64,000 nucleotides of DNA from Pseudomonas citrullilanati. Lineage in GTDB: Bacteria; Pseudomonadota; Gammaproteobacteria; Pseudomonadales; Pseudomonadaceae. Shown one piece after another: positions 16,630 through 25,354 of this stretch. The position numbers were made by a program, and so were the translations under genes. Below the pieces are notes generated by a model. It did not search any database. It was not told the DNA's origin and saw only the letters and a list, made by a program, of their open reading frames with translations. The number at the start of each line of letters is the position of its first letter. Position 1 is the first letter of the stretch. The stretch lies in assembly GCF_030580855.1 (NCBI RefSeq), contig NZ_JAUQOP010000002.1, positions 124,001 through 188,000 on the forward strand, written 5' to 3'.

Positions 16630-17233
16630 GTTCGCCGGACTGGCGCTGCGCCAGGCGTTCGGCTTCAAGGGTCTTTTTCGCCAGCCGGGCATTCTTGATA
16701 CGGCGCCGCAGCCACAAGCCCAACCCCAGCACCAGCAACGCGCCCAGTACCCACAACTCGTACTTCTTGATGCTGCCCAGCATGCCTTCGAGCACCGCGC
16801 CGAAGTGATACGCGGCGGCGGCCAATGCCGTGGCCCAGATCGCCGCGCCGATGCCGTTGAGCAACAGGTAGCGGCCCGGCGGGTAGCCCGACAGGCCGAT
16901 CGCCACCGGCATCACCGTGCGCAAGCCATAGACGAAGCGGAAGCTCAGGACCCAGATGTCCGGGTGCCGGCGGATATGTTCCAGCGCGCGATCACCCATC
17001 AATTGCCAGCGCGGCTTGCGCGCCAGCAGCTTGCGCCCGTGCTTGCGGCCCAGGAAATACCAGAGCTGGTCGCCGGCGTAGCTGCCACAGAACGCCACGA
17101 CCACCACGAGGTTGATGTCCATGTAGCCGCGGAACGCCAGGAAACCTGCGAGCACAAGGATGGTTTCACCCTCGAAGAACGTGCCGATGAACAGGGCCAG
17201 GTAGCCGAAGTCATGTAGAAATTGCTGGAGCAT
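16610..17233 (-). CDS. DedA family membrane protein
   Basis: The ATG at 17233 starts the family-like sequence MLQQFLHDFGYLALFIGTFF; upstream extension is basic and unconserved in appearance. The 207-residue protein has the DedA signature FFEGETILVLAGFLAFRGYMD and FRFVYGLRTVMPVAIGLSGYP, with about four to five membrane segments and a basic C-terminal tail. DedA proteins are membrane lipid transporters/scramblases, with members recycling undecaprenyl phosphate or handling phospholipids, and they depend on the proton motive force. Which lipid this one handles cannot be told. Confidence 0.9.
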   Translation of the reverse strand: MLQQFLHDFGYLALFIGTFFEGETILVLAGFLAFRGYMDINLVVVVAFCGSYAGDQLWYFLGRKHGRKLLARKPRWQLMGDRALEHIRRHPDIWVLSFRFVYGLRTVMPVAIGLSGYPPGRYLLLNGIGAAIWATALAAAAYHFGAVLEGMLGSIKKYELWVLGALLVLGLGLWLRRRIKNARLAKKTLEAERLAQRQSGEPTTPAE

Positions 17234-17385
17234 TGTCTGGGTGCTGGCGAAATGAACGCGCAGCCTAACCCTTCGGGCACATTCAGGAAAGTATCGAAAT
17301 GTGTCTCGACGTGAACATTTCCTACAACGACAATAACTGCGACGACAGGTCACAGGTGCGCACAACTGTCATGTGTTCGTCATAA

Positions 17386-18450
<1,065 letters not shown>

Positions 18451-18467
18451 CCTCCCAGGAACTTGCG

Positions 18468-20681
18468 ATGAATACCGAAGGACTCTCCGAAGTTGCCGTA
18501 AAAGACGCTCAACCCGTGATCGAGCAAATCGCCGAAACGCCGCCGGAGGTGGAGCCCGCTCCCGCGGCGGCCGAGCCCGCCCCGGCCCCGGCGATTGCCA
18601 TCCCCAACCTGGATGACAGCAGCCTGTACATCCACCGCGAGCTGTCGCAACTGCAGTTCAACATCCGCGTGCTGGAGCAGGCGCTGGACGAGTCCTATCC
18701 GCTGCTGGAACGGCTCAAGTTCCTGCTGATCTTCTCCAGCAACCTGGATGAGTTCTTCGAGATTCGTGTCGCCGGCCTGAAGAAACAGATCACCTTCGCC
18801 CGCGAGCAGGCGGGCGCCGACGGCTTGCAGCCGCACCAGGCGCTGGCGCGTATCAGCGAGCTGGTCCACGGCCAGGTGGACCGCCAGTACGCCATCCTCA
18901 ACGACATCCTGTTGCCGGAGCTGGAGAAGCACCAGGTCCGCTTCATCCGTCGGCGCAACTGGAACACCAAGATCAAGACCTGGGTGCGCCGCTATTTCCG
19001 CGACGAGATCGCGCCGATCATCACCCCGATCGGCCTCGACCCGACGCACCCGTTCCCGCTGCTGGTGAACAAGAGCCTGAACTTCATCGTCGAGCTCGAA
19101 GGCGTCGACGCCTTCGGTCGCGACTCCGGCCTGGCGATCATTCCCGCACCGCGCCTGCTGCCGCGGATCATCCGCGTGCCGGAAGACGTGGGCGGCACCG
19201 GCGACAACTATGTGTTCCTGTCGTCGATGATCCATGCCCACGCCGATGACCTGTTCCAGGGCATGAAGGTAAAGGGTTGCTACCAGTTCCGCCTGACCCG
19301 TAACGCCGACCTGTCGGTGGACACCGAAGACGTCGAAGACCTGGCCCGCGCCCTGCGCGGCGAGCTGTTCTCCCGTCGCTACGGCGATGCGGTGCGCCTG
19401 GAGGTGGCCGACACTTGCCCGAAACACCTGTCCGACTACCTGCTCAAGCAGTTCAACCTGCACGAGACCGAGTTGTACCAGGTCAACGGTCCGGTCAACC
19501 TGACCCGGTTGTTCAGCATCACCGGCCTGGACAGCCACCCGGAACTGCAATACCTGCCGTTCACGCCGCAGATCCCGAAACTGCTGCAGAACAGCGAGAA
19601 CATTTTCAGCGTGATCAGCAAGCAGGACATCCTCTTGCTGCACCCCTTCGAGTCGTTCACGCCAGTGGTCGACCTGCTGCGCCAGGCGGCCAAGGATCCC
19701 CACGTCCTGGCCGTGCGCCAGACCCTGTACCGCAGCGGCGCCAACTCGGAAATCGTCGACGCCCTGGTGGATGCGGCGCGAAACGGCAAGGAGGTCACTG
19801 CGGTGATCGAATTGCGCGCACGGTTCGACGAAGAGTCCAACCTGCAATTGGCCAGCCGCCTGCAAGCGGCGGGCGCGGTGGTGATCTACGGCGTGGTCGG
19901 CTTCAAGACCCACGCCAAGATGATGCTCATCCTGCGCCGCGAAGCCGGGGAGATCGTGCGTTACGCCCACCTGGGCACCGGCAACTACCACGCCGCCAAC
20001 GCCCGCCTGTACACCGACTACAGCCTGCTGACCTCTGACGATGCCCTGTGCGAGGACGTCGGCAAGCTGTTCAGCCAATTGATCGGCATGGGCAAGACGC
20101 TGCGCATGAAGAAGTTGCTGCATGCGCCGTTCACCCTGAAGAAGGGCATGCTCGACATGATCACCCGGGAGACCCAGTTCGCCCTGGACGGCAAGCCGGC
20201 CCACATCATCGCCAAGTTCAACTCGCTGACCGATCCGAAGATCATCCGCGCGCTGTACAAGGCCAGCCAGTCGGGCGTGCGCATCGACCTGGTGGTGCGC
20301 GGCATGTGCTGCCTGCGCCCGGGCATCCCGGGGGTGTCCCACAACATCCATGTGCGCTCGATCATCGGGCGCTTTTTGGAGCACACGCGGGTGTTCTACT
20401 TCCTCAACGGCGGCGAGGAACAGATGTTCCTGTCCAGCGCCGACTGGATGGAACGCAACCTCGACAAGCGGGTCGAGACCTGCTTCCCGGTGGAAGGCAA
20501 GAAGCTCATCCTGCGGGTCAAGAAGGAGCTGGAAAGCTACCTCACCGACAACACCCACAGCTGGAGCCTGCAGTCGGACGGCCGCTATATCCGCAACACG
20601 CCTACCGGCAACCAGAACCCGCGCAGCGCCCAGGCGACGTTGCTGGAGCGCTTGAGCAGCCCGGTACTGACGGTGAGTTGA
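18468..20681 (+). CDS. ppk: Polyphosphate kinase 1
   Basis: The ATG at 18468 gives 737 residues, normal for Pseudomonas PPK1. An Ala/Pro/Glu-rich N-terminal tail of about 45 residues precedes the N domain ([21 protein letters not shown]). The two phospholipase D-like catalytic domains carry the phosphorylated histidine in FKTHAKM (His482) and a second conserved histidine in [10 protein letters not shown] (His639), plus GTGNYH and CCLRPG. The enzyme makes polyphosphate from ATP reversibly at the inner membrane. It follows hemB on the same strand and is convergent with ppx across a REP element, so synthesis and degradation genes are separate transcripts. Confidence 0.97.
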   Translation: MNTEGLSEVAVKDAQPVIEQIAETPPEVEPAPAAAEPAPAPAIAIPNLDDSSLYIHRELSQLQFNIRVLEQALDESYPLLERLKFLLIFSSNLDEFFEIRVAGLKKQITFAREQAGADGLQPHQALARISELVHGQVDRQYAILNDILLPELEKHQVRFIRRRNWNTKIKTWVRRYFRDEIAPIITPIGLDPTHPFPLLVNKSLNFIVELEGVDAFGRDSGLAIIPAPRLLPRIIRVPEDVGGTGDNYVFLSSMIHAHADDLFQGMKVKGCYQFRLTRNADLSVDTEDVEDLARALRGELFSRRYGDAVRLEVADTCPKHLSDYLLKQFNLHETELYQVNGPVNLTRLFSITGLDSHPELQYLPFTPQIPKLLQNSENIFSVISKQDILLLHPFESFTPVVDLLRQAAKDPHVLAVRQTLYRSGANSEIVDALVDAARNGKEVTAVIELRARFDEESNLQLASRLQAAGAVVIYGVVGFKTHAKMMLILRREAGEIVRYAHLGTGNYHAANARLYTDYSLLTSDDALCEDVGKLFSQLIGMGKTLRMKKLLHAPFTLKKGMLDMITRETQFALDGKPAHIIAKFNSLTDPKIIRALYKASQSGVRIDLVVRGMCCLRPGIPGVSHNIHVRSIIGRFLEHTRVFYFLNGGEEQMFLSSADWMERNLDKRVETCFPVEGKKLILRVKKELESYLTDNTHSWSLQSDGRYIRNTPTGNQNPRSAQATLLERLSSPVLTVS

Positions 20682-20698
20682 GGAACAGGCAAGTCGGG

Positions 20699-20858
20699 TG
20701 TGGCGAGGGGATTTATCCCCGTTGGGTCGCAAAGCGGCCCGTTCAACGCAGTATGGGCGAGTGCAGACACATTTCAGACAGAGCCCTGATACTGCGGTGT
20801 GTCAGACAGTTGATAGGGGCCGCTTCGCGCCCCGGCGGGGATAAATCCCCTCGCCACA
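20699..20858. repeat. Long composite REP palindrome between ppk and ppx
   Basis: Outer arms (20699-20721 and 20836-20858) are perfect inverted copies of the family A REP, containing GTGGCGAGGGGATTTATCCC. The ~114-bp interior contains a second perfect 8-bp inverted repeat, CGCAGTAT (20747-20754) with ATACTGCG (20789-20796). The nested structure could form a large cruciform or act as a bidirectional terminator for the convergent genes. Confidence 0.85.
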
Positions 20859-20877
20859 ACGGGGCTCGTGGGGCCGA

Positions 20878-22380
20878 TCAGTGGATGTTCAACACGATCC
20901 CCACCCGCGTCAGCCACTCGGCTTCCTGGGCAAAGTCGGCCTGGGTCAGCTGGTTTTCCTCCAGCCAACCGTCGGGGAACATCACGTCCAGTTGATCGCC
21001 ATCGGCGCGCAGGGCCACCTGGGGCATGGCCTGGGTGCCACGGATGTGGTGGAACAGGATCGCGAAGCGCAGCAGCACGCACAGGCGAATCAGCTTGATG
21101 CCGTCATCGCCGAATTCGGCGAACTTATCCTTGGGAATGTTGCGCCGGTGCCCGCGCACCAACAGTGCGAGCATCTGCTGGTCTTCCCGCGAGAAGCCCG
21201 CCAGGTCGGAGTGCTCGATCAGGTAGGCGCCGTGCTTGTGGTAGTGATAGTGGGCGATGTCCAGGCCCACTTCATGGACCTTGGCGGCCCAGCCCAGCAG
21301 CTCGCGCCAGACGCCGTCGTTCAGGTCCCAGTCGTCAGCCACCTGGTCGAAGGCGTGCAACGCCTTGCGCTCGACCCGCACGGCCTGTTCCTGGTCCACG
21401 TGGTAGCGTTCCATCAGCGAGCCCAGGGTGCGCTCGCGGACGTCTTCATGATGATGCCGGCCCAGCAGGTCGTAGAGCACGCCTTCGCGCAACGCGCCTT
21501 CGCAGTGGTCCATGCGTTGCAGTTCGAGGGCGTCGAAGATCGCTTCGAGGATCGCCAGGCCCGCCGGGAAAATCGCCCGGCGGTCGGGCTTGATGCCTTC
21601 GAAATCGATCTTGTCCGACTCGCCGAGCTTGAACACCCTGCGCTTGAGCCAGGCCAGGCCTTCGGCATTGACCTCGCCGGAGCCATGGCCGCCGGCCTTG
21701 AGGGCCAGGCCTATGGCGCGGATGGTCCCCGAGGAGCCGATGGCCTCGTCCCAGGCCAGGCGGTGCAGGGCGTGCTCGATGCTCATGATTTCCAGGCGCG
21801 CCGCCGTGTAGGCCTGGGCATAGCGGGCCGGGGTGATCTTGCCGTCGCGGAAATAACGCTGGGTGTAGCTGACGCAGCCCATCTGCAGGCTTTCGCGCAG
21901 CAGCGGTTCGAAGCGTTGGCCGATGATGAATTCAGTGCTGCCACCGCCGATGTCGGCCACCAGGCGCTTGCCCGGGGTGTCGGCGAGGGTGTGGGAAACG
22001 CCCAGGTAGATCAGGCGGGCTTCCTCCCGGCCGGAAATGACCTCCACCGGATGGCCGAGGATCGCTTCGGCGCGGCGGATGAACTCGCCGCGGTTGCGCG
22101 CCTCGCGCAGGGCGTTGGTGCCGACGATCCGCACCGCGCCCAGGGGCATGCCGTTGATCAGTTGGGCAAAGCGCTTGAGGCAATCGAGCCCGCGCTGGAT
22201 GGATTCTTCGCTCAGCTTGCGCTCTTCGTCGATGCCGGCGGCCAGTTGGACCTTCTCGCCGAGCCGCTCAAGAATGCGGATTTCCCCGTTCTGGGCTTTG
22301 GCGACGACCATGTGGAAGCTGTTGGAGCCCAGGTCGATGGCAGCGATCAGGGACAGATTCTTGGCTTGGGATGGCGGCAT
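20878..22380 (-). CDS. ppx: Exopolyphosphatase
   Basis: The ATG at 22380 begins [20 protein letters not shown] and gives 500 residues, normal length for Ppx/GppA. The ASKHA phosphatase fold is shown by [11 protein letters not shown] near residue 15 and [10 protein letters not shown]; the C-terminal part has the HD-like [11 protein letters not shown] and [13 protein letters not shown] motifs seen in Ppx. It removes terminal phosphate from polyphosphate. It is convergent with ppk. The upstream side is now occupied by the fimbrial locus rather than trxA. Confidence 0.95.
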   Translation of the reverse strand: MPPSQAKNLSLIAAIDLGSNSFHMVVAKAQNGEIRILERLGEKVQLAAGIDEERKLSEESIQRGLDCLKRFAQLINGMPLGAVRIVGTNALREARNRGEFIRRAEAILGHPVEVISGREEARLIYLGVSHTLADTPGKRLVADIGGGSTEFIIGQRFEPLLRESLQMGCVSYTQRYFRDGKITPARYAQAYTAARLEIMSIEHALHRLAWDEAIGSSGTIRAIGLALKAGGHGSGEVNAEGLAWLKRRVFKLGESDKIDFEGIKPDRRAIFPAGLAILEAIFDALELQRMDHCEGALREGVLYDLLGRHHHEDVRERTLGSLMERYHVDQEQAVRVERKALHAFDQVADDWDLNDGVWRELLGWAAKVHEVGLDIAHYHYHKHGAYLIEHSDLAGFSREDQQMLALLVRGHRRNIPKDKFAEFGDDGIKLIRLCVLLRFAILFHHIRGTQAMPQVALRADGDQLDVMFPDGWLEENQLTQADFAQEAEWLTRVGIVLNIH

Positions 22381-22494
22381 GGGCAAAAAGTCTCGGTCGA
22401 TAACCTTGCCATCCTGCCACGATCGACCGCTCACGCCAACGGATGTTGCCGGGTTTCGCCCGCTGGCAGTTCTCGGGGGTTCGCAAGGAACTTA

Positions 22495-22600
22495 TGTAGG
22501 AAAGTGTCTGCTGTTTTATAGAGGGTGGCGGTTTCCTACGATTTACGATGATGTTTCCTGCTTATTTTTAAGGATTTTTTTTCGATACTTTCGCCCGGCA
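22495..22600 (+). promoter_or_regulatory. Predicted activator-dependent promoter of pilin gene 1
   Basis: GTAGGAAA (22496-22503) and TTTCCTAC (22532-22539) form an 8-bp inverted repeat with a 28-bp spacer. A third related half-site TTTCCTG lies at 22554-22560. It is followed by a candidate -10 (GATACT, 22584-22589) without a good -35, inside GATACTTTCGCCCGGCAAT. The same elements at the same spacing precede pilin 2, so they are likely binding sites for a dimeric activator. Confidence 0.6.
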
Positions 22601-22736
22601 ATTTCGCCGTGATGCGGTTGTGGCCTCTTTTCAATTCAGGATGAAGTGCCGCGTGTGTTTTGAATGTGGTTGGAATAAGGAAATTCCAGATGTTGCAGGA
22701 TTGACATCAAGTTGATGCGGTTTTAAGGAAGTGGAA

Positions 22737-23384
22737 ATGAGAAATAATCTTGGATGGATGGCAGTCGGTGCGCTCGTTCTTGCGGGCGCCAACGTGCAGG
22801 CGGCTGATCTGCAAGTGGCAGGCAGTATCGTTCCTGGCAGTTGCTCGCTGAATATTCCTACTTTGACGGTCGATTATGGGCGAATCAGTGTCAATGACCT
22901 GAGTCCTGATAGCTACACCAGTCTGGGCAAGCTGAATACGCCGTTCAACATTACCTGCGACGGCCCGACGCTGGTTGGATTAACCGCTGTGGATAATCGA
23001 GTCGCCAGCAAGAAACACATAGTCATGACGGTGGTCGATCCCATGCTGGCCTTGCCGGTCAATTGCTACGGGTTGGGCACGAACGCCGATGGCGCAAAAA
23101 TCGGCGCGTTCAGCATGCATGTTCGCAATTATTCTGTAGATGGAAACACCAATTTCGAAACCGTGCTCAAGATTCAGAACAGCTGGCTGCGCGCTAACGA
23201 TACCGTGCGTAACGACCTGACACCTCTAACCTGGCGCGCTGTTGGAACCTATGATCCGCATCTCTTGACTACGGTCACGGGTGAGCTTGAAGTTGAAGCG
23301 GTGATCAATGACACGACAGAGCTTGTCGTGCGGGAGGATCTCCAGATCGATGGCAGTGCTACGTTGGTAATGAACTACATCTGA
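22737..23384 (+). CDS. DUF1120-type fimbrial major subunit 1
   Basis: A 215-residue protein with a Sec signal ending VQA-ADLQ. The ATG at 22737 is chosen because AAGGA sits seven bases upstream, as before the second pilin; a GTG six bases earlier is inside that site. The mature part has Cys36 and Cys74, a likely disulfide, in SIVPGSCSLNIPTLTVDYGR and NITCDGPT, typical of chaperone-usher pilins of the DUF1120 type. A third, apparently unpaired Cys111 (VNCYGLG) is absent from pilin 2. The two proteins agree at 64 of 72 positions across residues 23-94 by eye but differ more in the C-terminal third. Local GC is lower than in the flanks. No immediate downstream gene, so it may be a single-gene transcript. 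Confidence 0.85.
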   Translation: MRNNLGWMAVGALVLAGANVQAADLQVAGSIVPGSCSLNIPTLTVDYGRISVNDLSPDSYTSLGKLNTPFNITCDGPTLVGLTAVDNRVASKKHIVMTVVDPMLALPVNCYGLGTNADGAKIGAFSMHVRNYSVDGNTNFETVLKIQNSWLRANDTVRNDLTPLTWRAVGTYDPHLLTTVTGELEVEAVINDTTELVVREDLQIDGSATLVMNYI

Positions 23385-23813
23385 TGCCGGTGCCAGTCCC
23401 GGTCCCGGACCCGGGGCTGGTTCTTACTGAGCGTTGGAGGTTTGGCTTGATTGAAATGGATACCTTAGTAACAGGGCCTGAGTCAGACAGCGGCCACTCC
23501 GTCGATCTCCAGGTCCGTTAACGGATGTGCATGAATATCTGTTGGCAACCTATTTTTATAAGAAAACTATGTAGGAAAGCTTCTGTTGTTTTGTAGTCGT
23601 TAGAACTTTCCTACATTTTATGATGATCTTTCCTGCTTATCTTTAGGTTCTTTTTCTCGATACTTTCGCCCGGCAATGTTGCCGCGATGTAAGTCGCTGT
23701 GCCTGTTGAGATTTATGGCGAAGTTCCGCAGTTGTAGTTAATGCGGTCGGTGTAGACGGCTCTCCAGGTGCTGCATGGCTGACATCAAGTTGATGCTATT
23801 TGAAGGAACTAAA
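23385..23813 (+). promoter_or_regulatory. Intergenic region holding pilin 1 hairpin and pilin 2 promoter
   Basis: The 429-bp gap has a hairpin just after pilin 1: CCAGTCCC (23393-23400) with GGGGCTGG (23413-23420). Then comes the second copy of the promoter module: TGTAGGAAAG (23570-23579) and CTTTCCTACA (23606-23615), a perfect 10-bp inverted repeat; TTTCCTG at 23629; and GATACT at 23659-23664. The palindrome CATCAA-G-TTGATG (23783-23795) precedes the pilin 2 ribosome binding site, as at 22705-22717 in copy 1. No other gene is apparent. Confidence 0.65.
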
Positions 23814-24470
23814 ATGAAGAACAAATTTGGATTGGCGGCAATCGCTGCTCTGGTTTTGGCTGGCACCCATGTACAGGCGGCTGACCTGCAAGTGACGGGG
23901 AGTATTGTCCCAGGCAGTTGTTCGCTGAATATTCCTACTTTGACAGTCGACTACGGTCGTATCAGCGTCAAGGACTTGAGCCCGGACAACTACACCGGAC
24001 TGAACAAGCTGAATACAGCGTTCAATATCACCTGTGATGGCCCGACGCTCGTTGGCTTGACCGCTATGGATAATCGGGCAGCCAGCAAAAAACATGAGGC
24101 CATGGCGGTAATCGATCCTGGACTCGCCGCGCCACTCAATAGCTTTGGGCTGGGCACGAACGCCAATGGCGACAAGATCGGGGCCTACAGCGTGCATCTG
24201 CGTAATTATTCTGTAGACGGGGGCACGGATTTCAAGACCATCTTGTCCGCAGTGGGGTCGGGTGGTTGGATTAACGCAGGAGATTTTCTGCGTAGCCAAT
24301 CCAGTTACATGCTGTCGTGGTCTCCAGATACCGCTACTGCTCCGCATCTCTTGACTACCGTCACCGGTGAGCTGGAGATCCAAGCGGCGATCAACAACAC
24401 CACCGAACTCGTCGTGACGGAAGACCTGCAAATCGATGGCAGCACGACGCTGGAGTTGAGATACATCTAA
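23814..24470 (+). CDS. DUF1120-type fimbrial major subunit 2
   Basis: A 218-residue paralogue of the preceding pilin with a Sec signal (VQA-ADLQ cleavage) and the same Cys36/Cys74 pair. The start has AAGGAACTAAA upstream, the same arrangement as pilin 1. The extra cysteine of pilin 1 is replaced by Ser. The C-terminus ends QIDGSTTLELRYI, with the alternating hydrophobic pattern of a strand that would be donated or bound during assembly. Because the upstream promoter module is also duplicated, this is a segmental tandem duplication of pilin and promoter. A hairpin follows, then the chaperone gene. Confidence 0.85.
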   Translation: MKNKFGLAAIAALVLAGTHVQAADLQVTGSIVPGSCSLNIPTLTVDYGRISVKDLSPDNYTGLNKLNTAFNITCDGPTLVGLTAMDNRAASKKHEAMAVIDPGLAAPLNSFGLGTNANGDKIGAYSVHLRNYSVDGGTDFKTILSAVGSGGWINAGDFLRSQSSYMLSWSPDTATAPHLLTTVTGELEIQAAINNTTELVVTEDLQIDGSTTLELRYI

Positions 24471-24480
24471 ATGGCACGGC

Positions 24481-24505
24481 CAGCCCCGACCCAGGGGCTG
24501 GCTCC
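24481..24505 (+). terminator. Hairpin after pilin 2 (possible attenuator)
   Basis: CAGCCCC (24481-24487) pairs with GGGGCTG (24494-24500), followed by a weak T-poor tail. It may partly stop transcription so that pilin is made in excess over chaperone and usher. A similar hairpin follows pilin 1. Confidence 0.45.
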
Positions 24506-24640
24506 TTGCCGGGCATCCTGGCTCTGTGCTGCCGATGAATGCTGACGACCCGTCCAGGCGTCAGGATGCAGCCCATCGAGCTCGATCATTTCAAACCCTA
24601 TGTCACTCCACGAGCGTCGACTCGTGGTGGGAGAGCGTGT

Positions 24641-25354
24641 GTGTTGGATTTCTCATTGAAACCTGGATCGGCCCTGCGCGCAGTGCTGTACCTGGGTTGT
24701 TTCGTTTGCGCCCCGACCCTGGCCGCCGGCATGCAACCGGAAACCACGGTGGTCATTTTCTATGAAGAGGATGGCCAGGCCAGTATCAATCTCACCAATA
24801 CGGATGCCGGCCCCACGCTGCTCCATTCCAAAGTCGAACACATACCCGAAGACCCCGAACTCTCGGTGATCGTGACGCAACCGGTGGTGCGCGTCGATGC
24901 CGGGCAAACGCAGTTGATCCGCTTGGTCGGGTCATTCAAGGAGCCGCTCAAAACCCAGCGATACAAACGTGTCACCTTCGAAGGGATCCCGCAGAAGAAA
25001 ACCGAGGGAGGGGCCACCGTCGGCATCAACATCCGGCACAACTTGCCGCTGATCATCCATCCCAAGGGCCTGCCCCGGCACCAGGCTCCCTGGCAATTGC
25101 TGAAGTGGACCGTCGCGGACGGACACCTGGCGGTCCAGAACGACAGCCCCTACGTCGTGCGCTTATCCGAGCGGGTGCAGTTGAACCCGGCCAGCACTTG
25201 GGTGGCCTTGCCGCGCACTTACGTCCTGCCGGGCGAGACACTGACGGCCGAGCTCCAGGAGCCCGCGTCCGCCGTCAAGTCGGTGACGATCCAGCCCGCG
25301 ACGTTGTATGGGTTCGCGATTGGCAACTTCGATGCGCCGGTCGTGAATCAATGA
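24641..25354 (+). CDS. Periplasmic fimbrial chaperone (PapD family)
   Basis: The frame is open further upstream, but the GTG at 24641 has GGGAG seven bases before it and leads straight into a signal peptide (hydrophobic AVLYLGCFVCAPTLA), giving 237 residues; ATGs at 24539 and 24566 would add an uncharacteristic tail. The mature protein has the PapD pattern: an Ig-like N domain with TVVIFYEEDGQASINLTN, the TQLIRLVG segment, GGATVGINIRHNLPLIIHP with the usual G1-strand alternation, and a second domain. It holds pilins in the periplasm and completes their fold. The stop overlaps the usher start (ATGA). Confidence 0.88.
   Translation: MLDFSLKPGSALRAVLYLGCFVCAPTLAAGMQPETTVVIFYEEDGQASINLTNTDAGPTLLHSKVEHIPEDPELSVIVTQPVVRVDAGQTQLIRLVGSFKEPLKTQRYKRVTFEGIPQKKTEGGATVGINIRHNLPLIIHPKGLPRHQAPWQLLKWTVADGHLAVQNDSPYVVRLSERVQLNPASTWVALPRTYVLPGETLTAELQEPASAVKSVTIQPATLYGFAIGNFDAPVVNQ

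Noticed and set aside
22496..22539. Invertible (phase-variable) promoter element at the inverted repeats before pilin 1
   Set aside because: The segment is only 44 bp and no invertase is nearby; identical spacing in both copies fits protein binding sites better.
24539..24640. Earlier ATG starts for the fimbrial chaperone
   Set aside because: They add a non-signal-like tail; the GTG at 24641 has a good ribosome binding site directly before a signal peptide.
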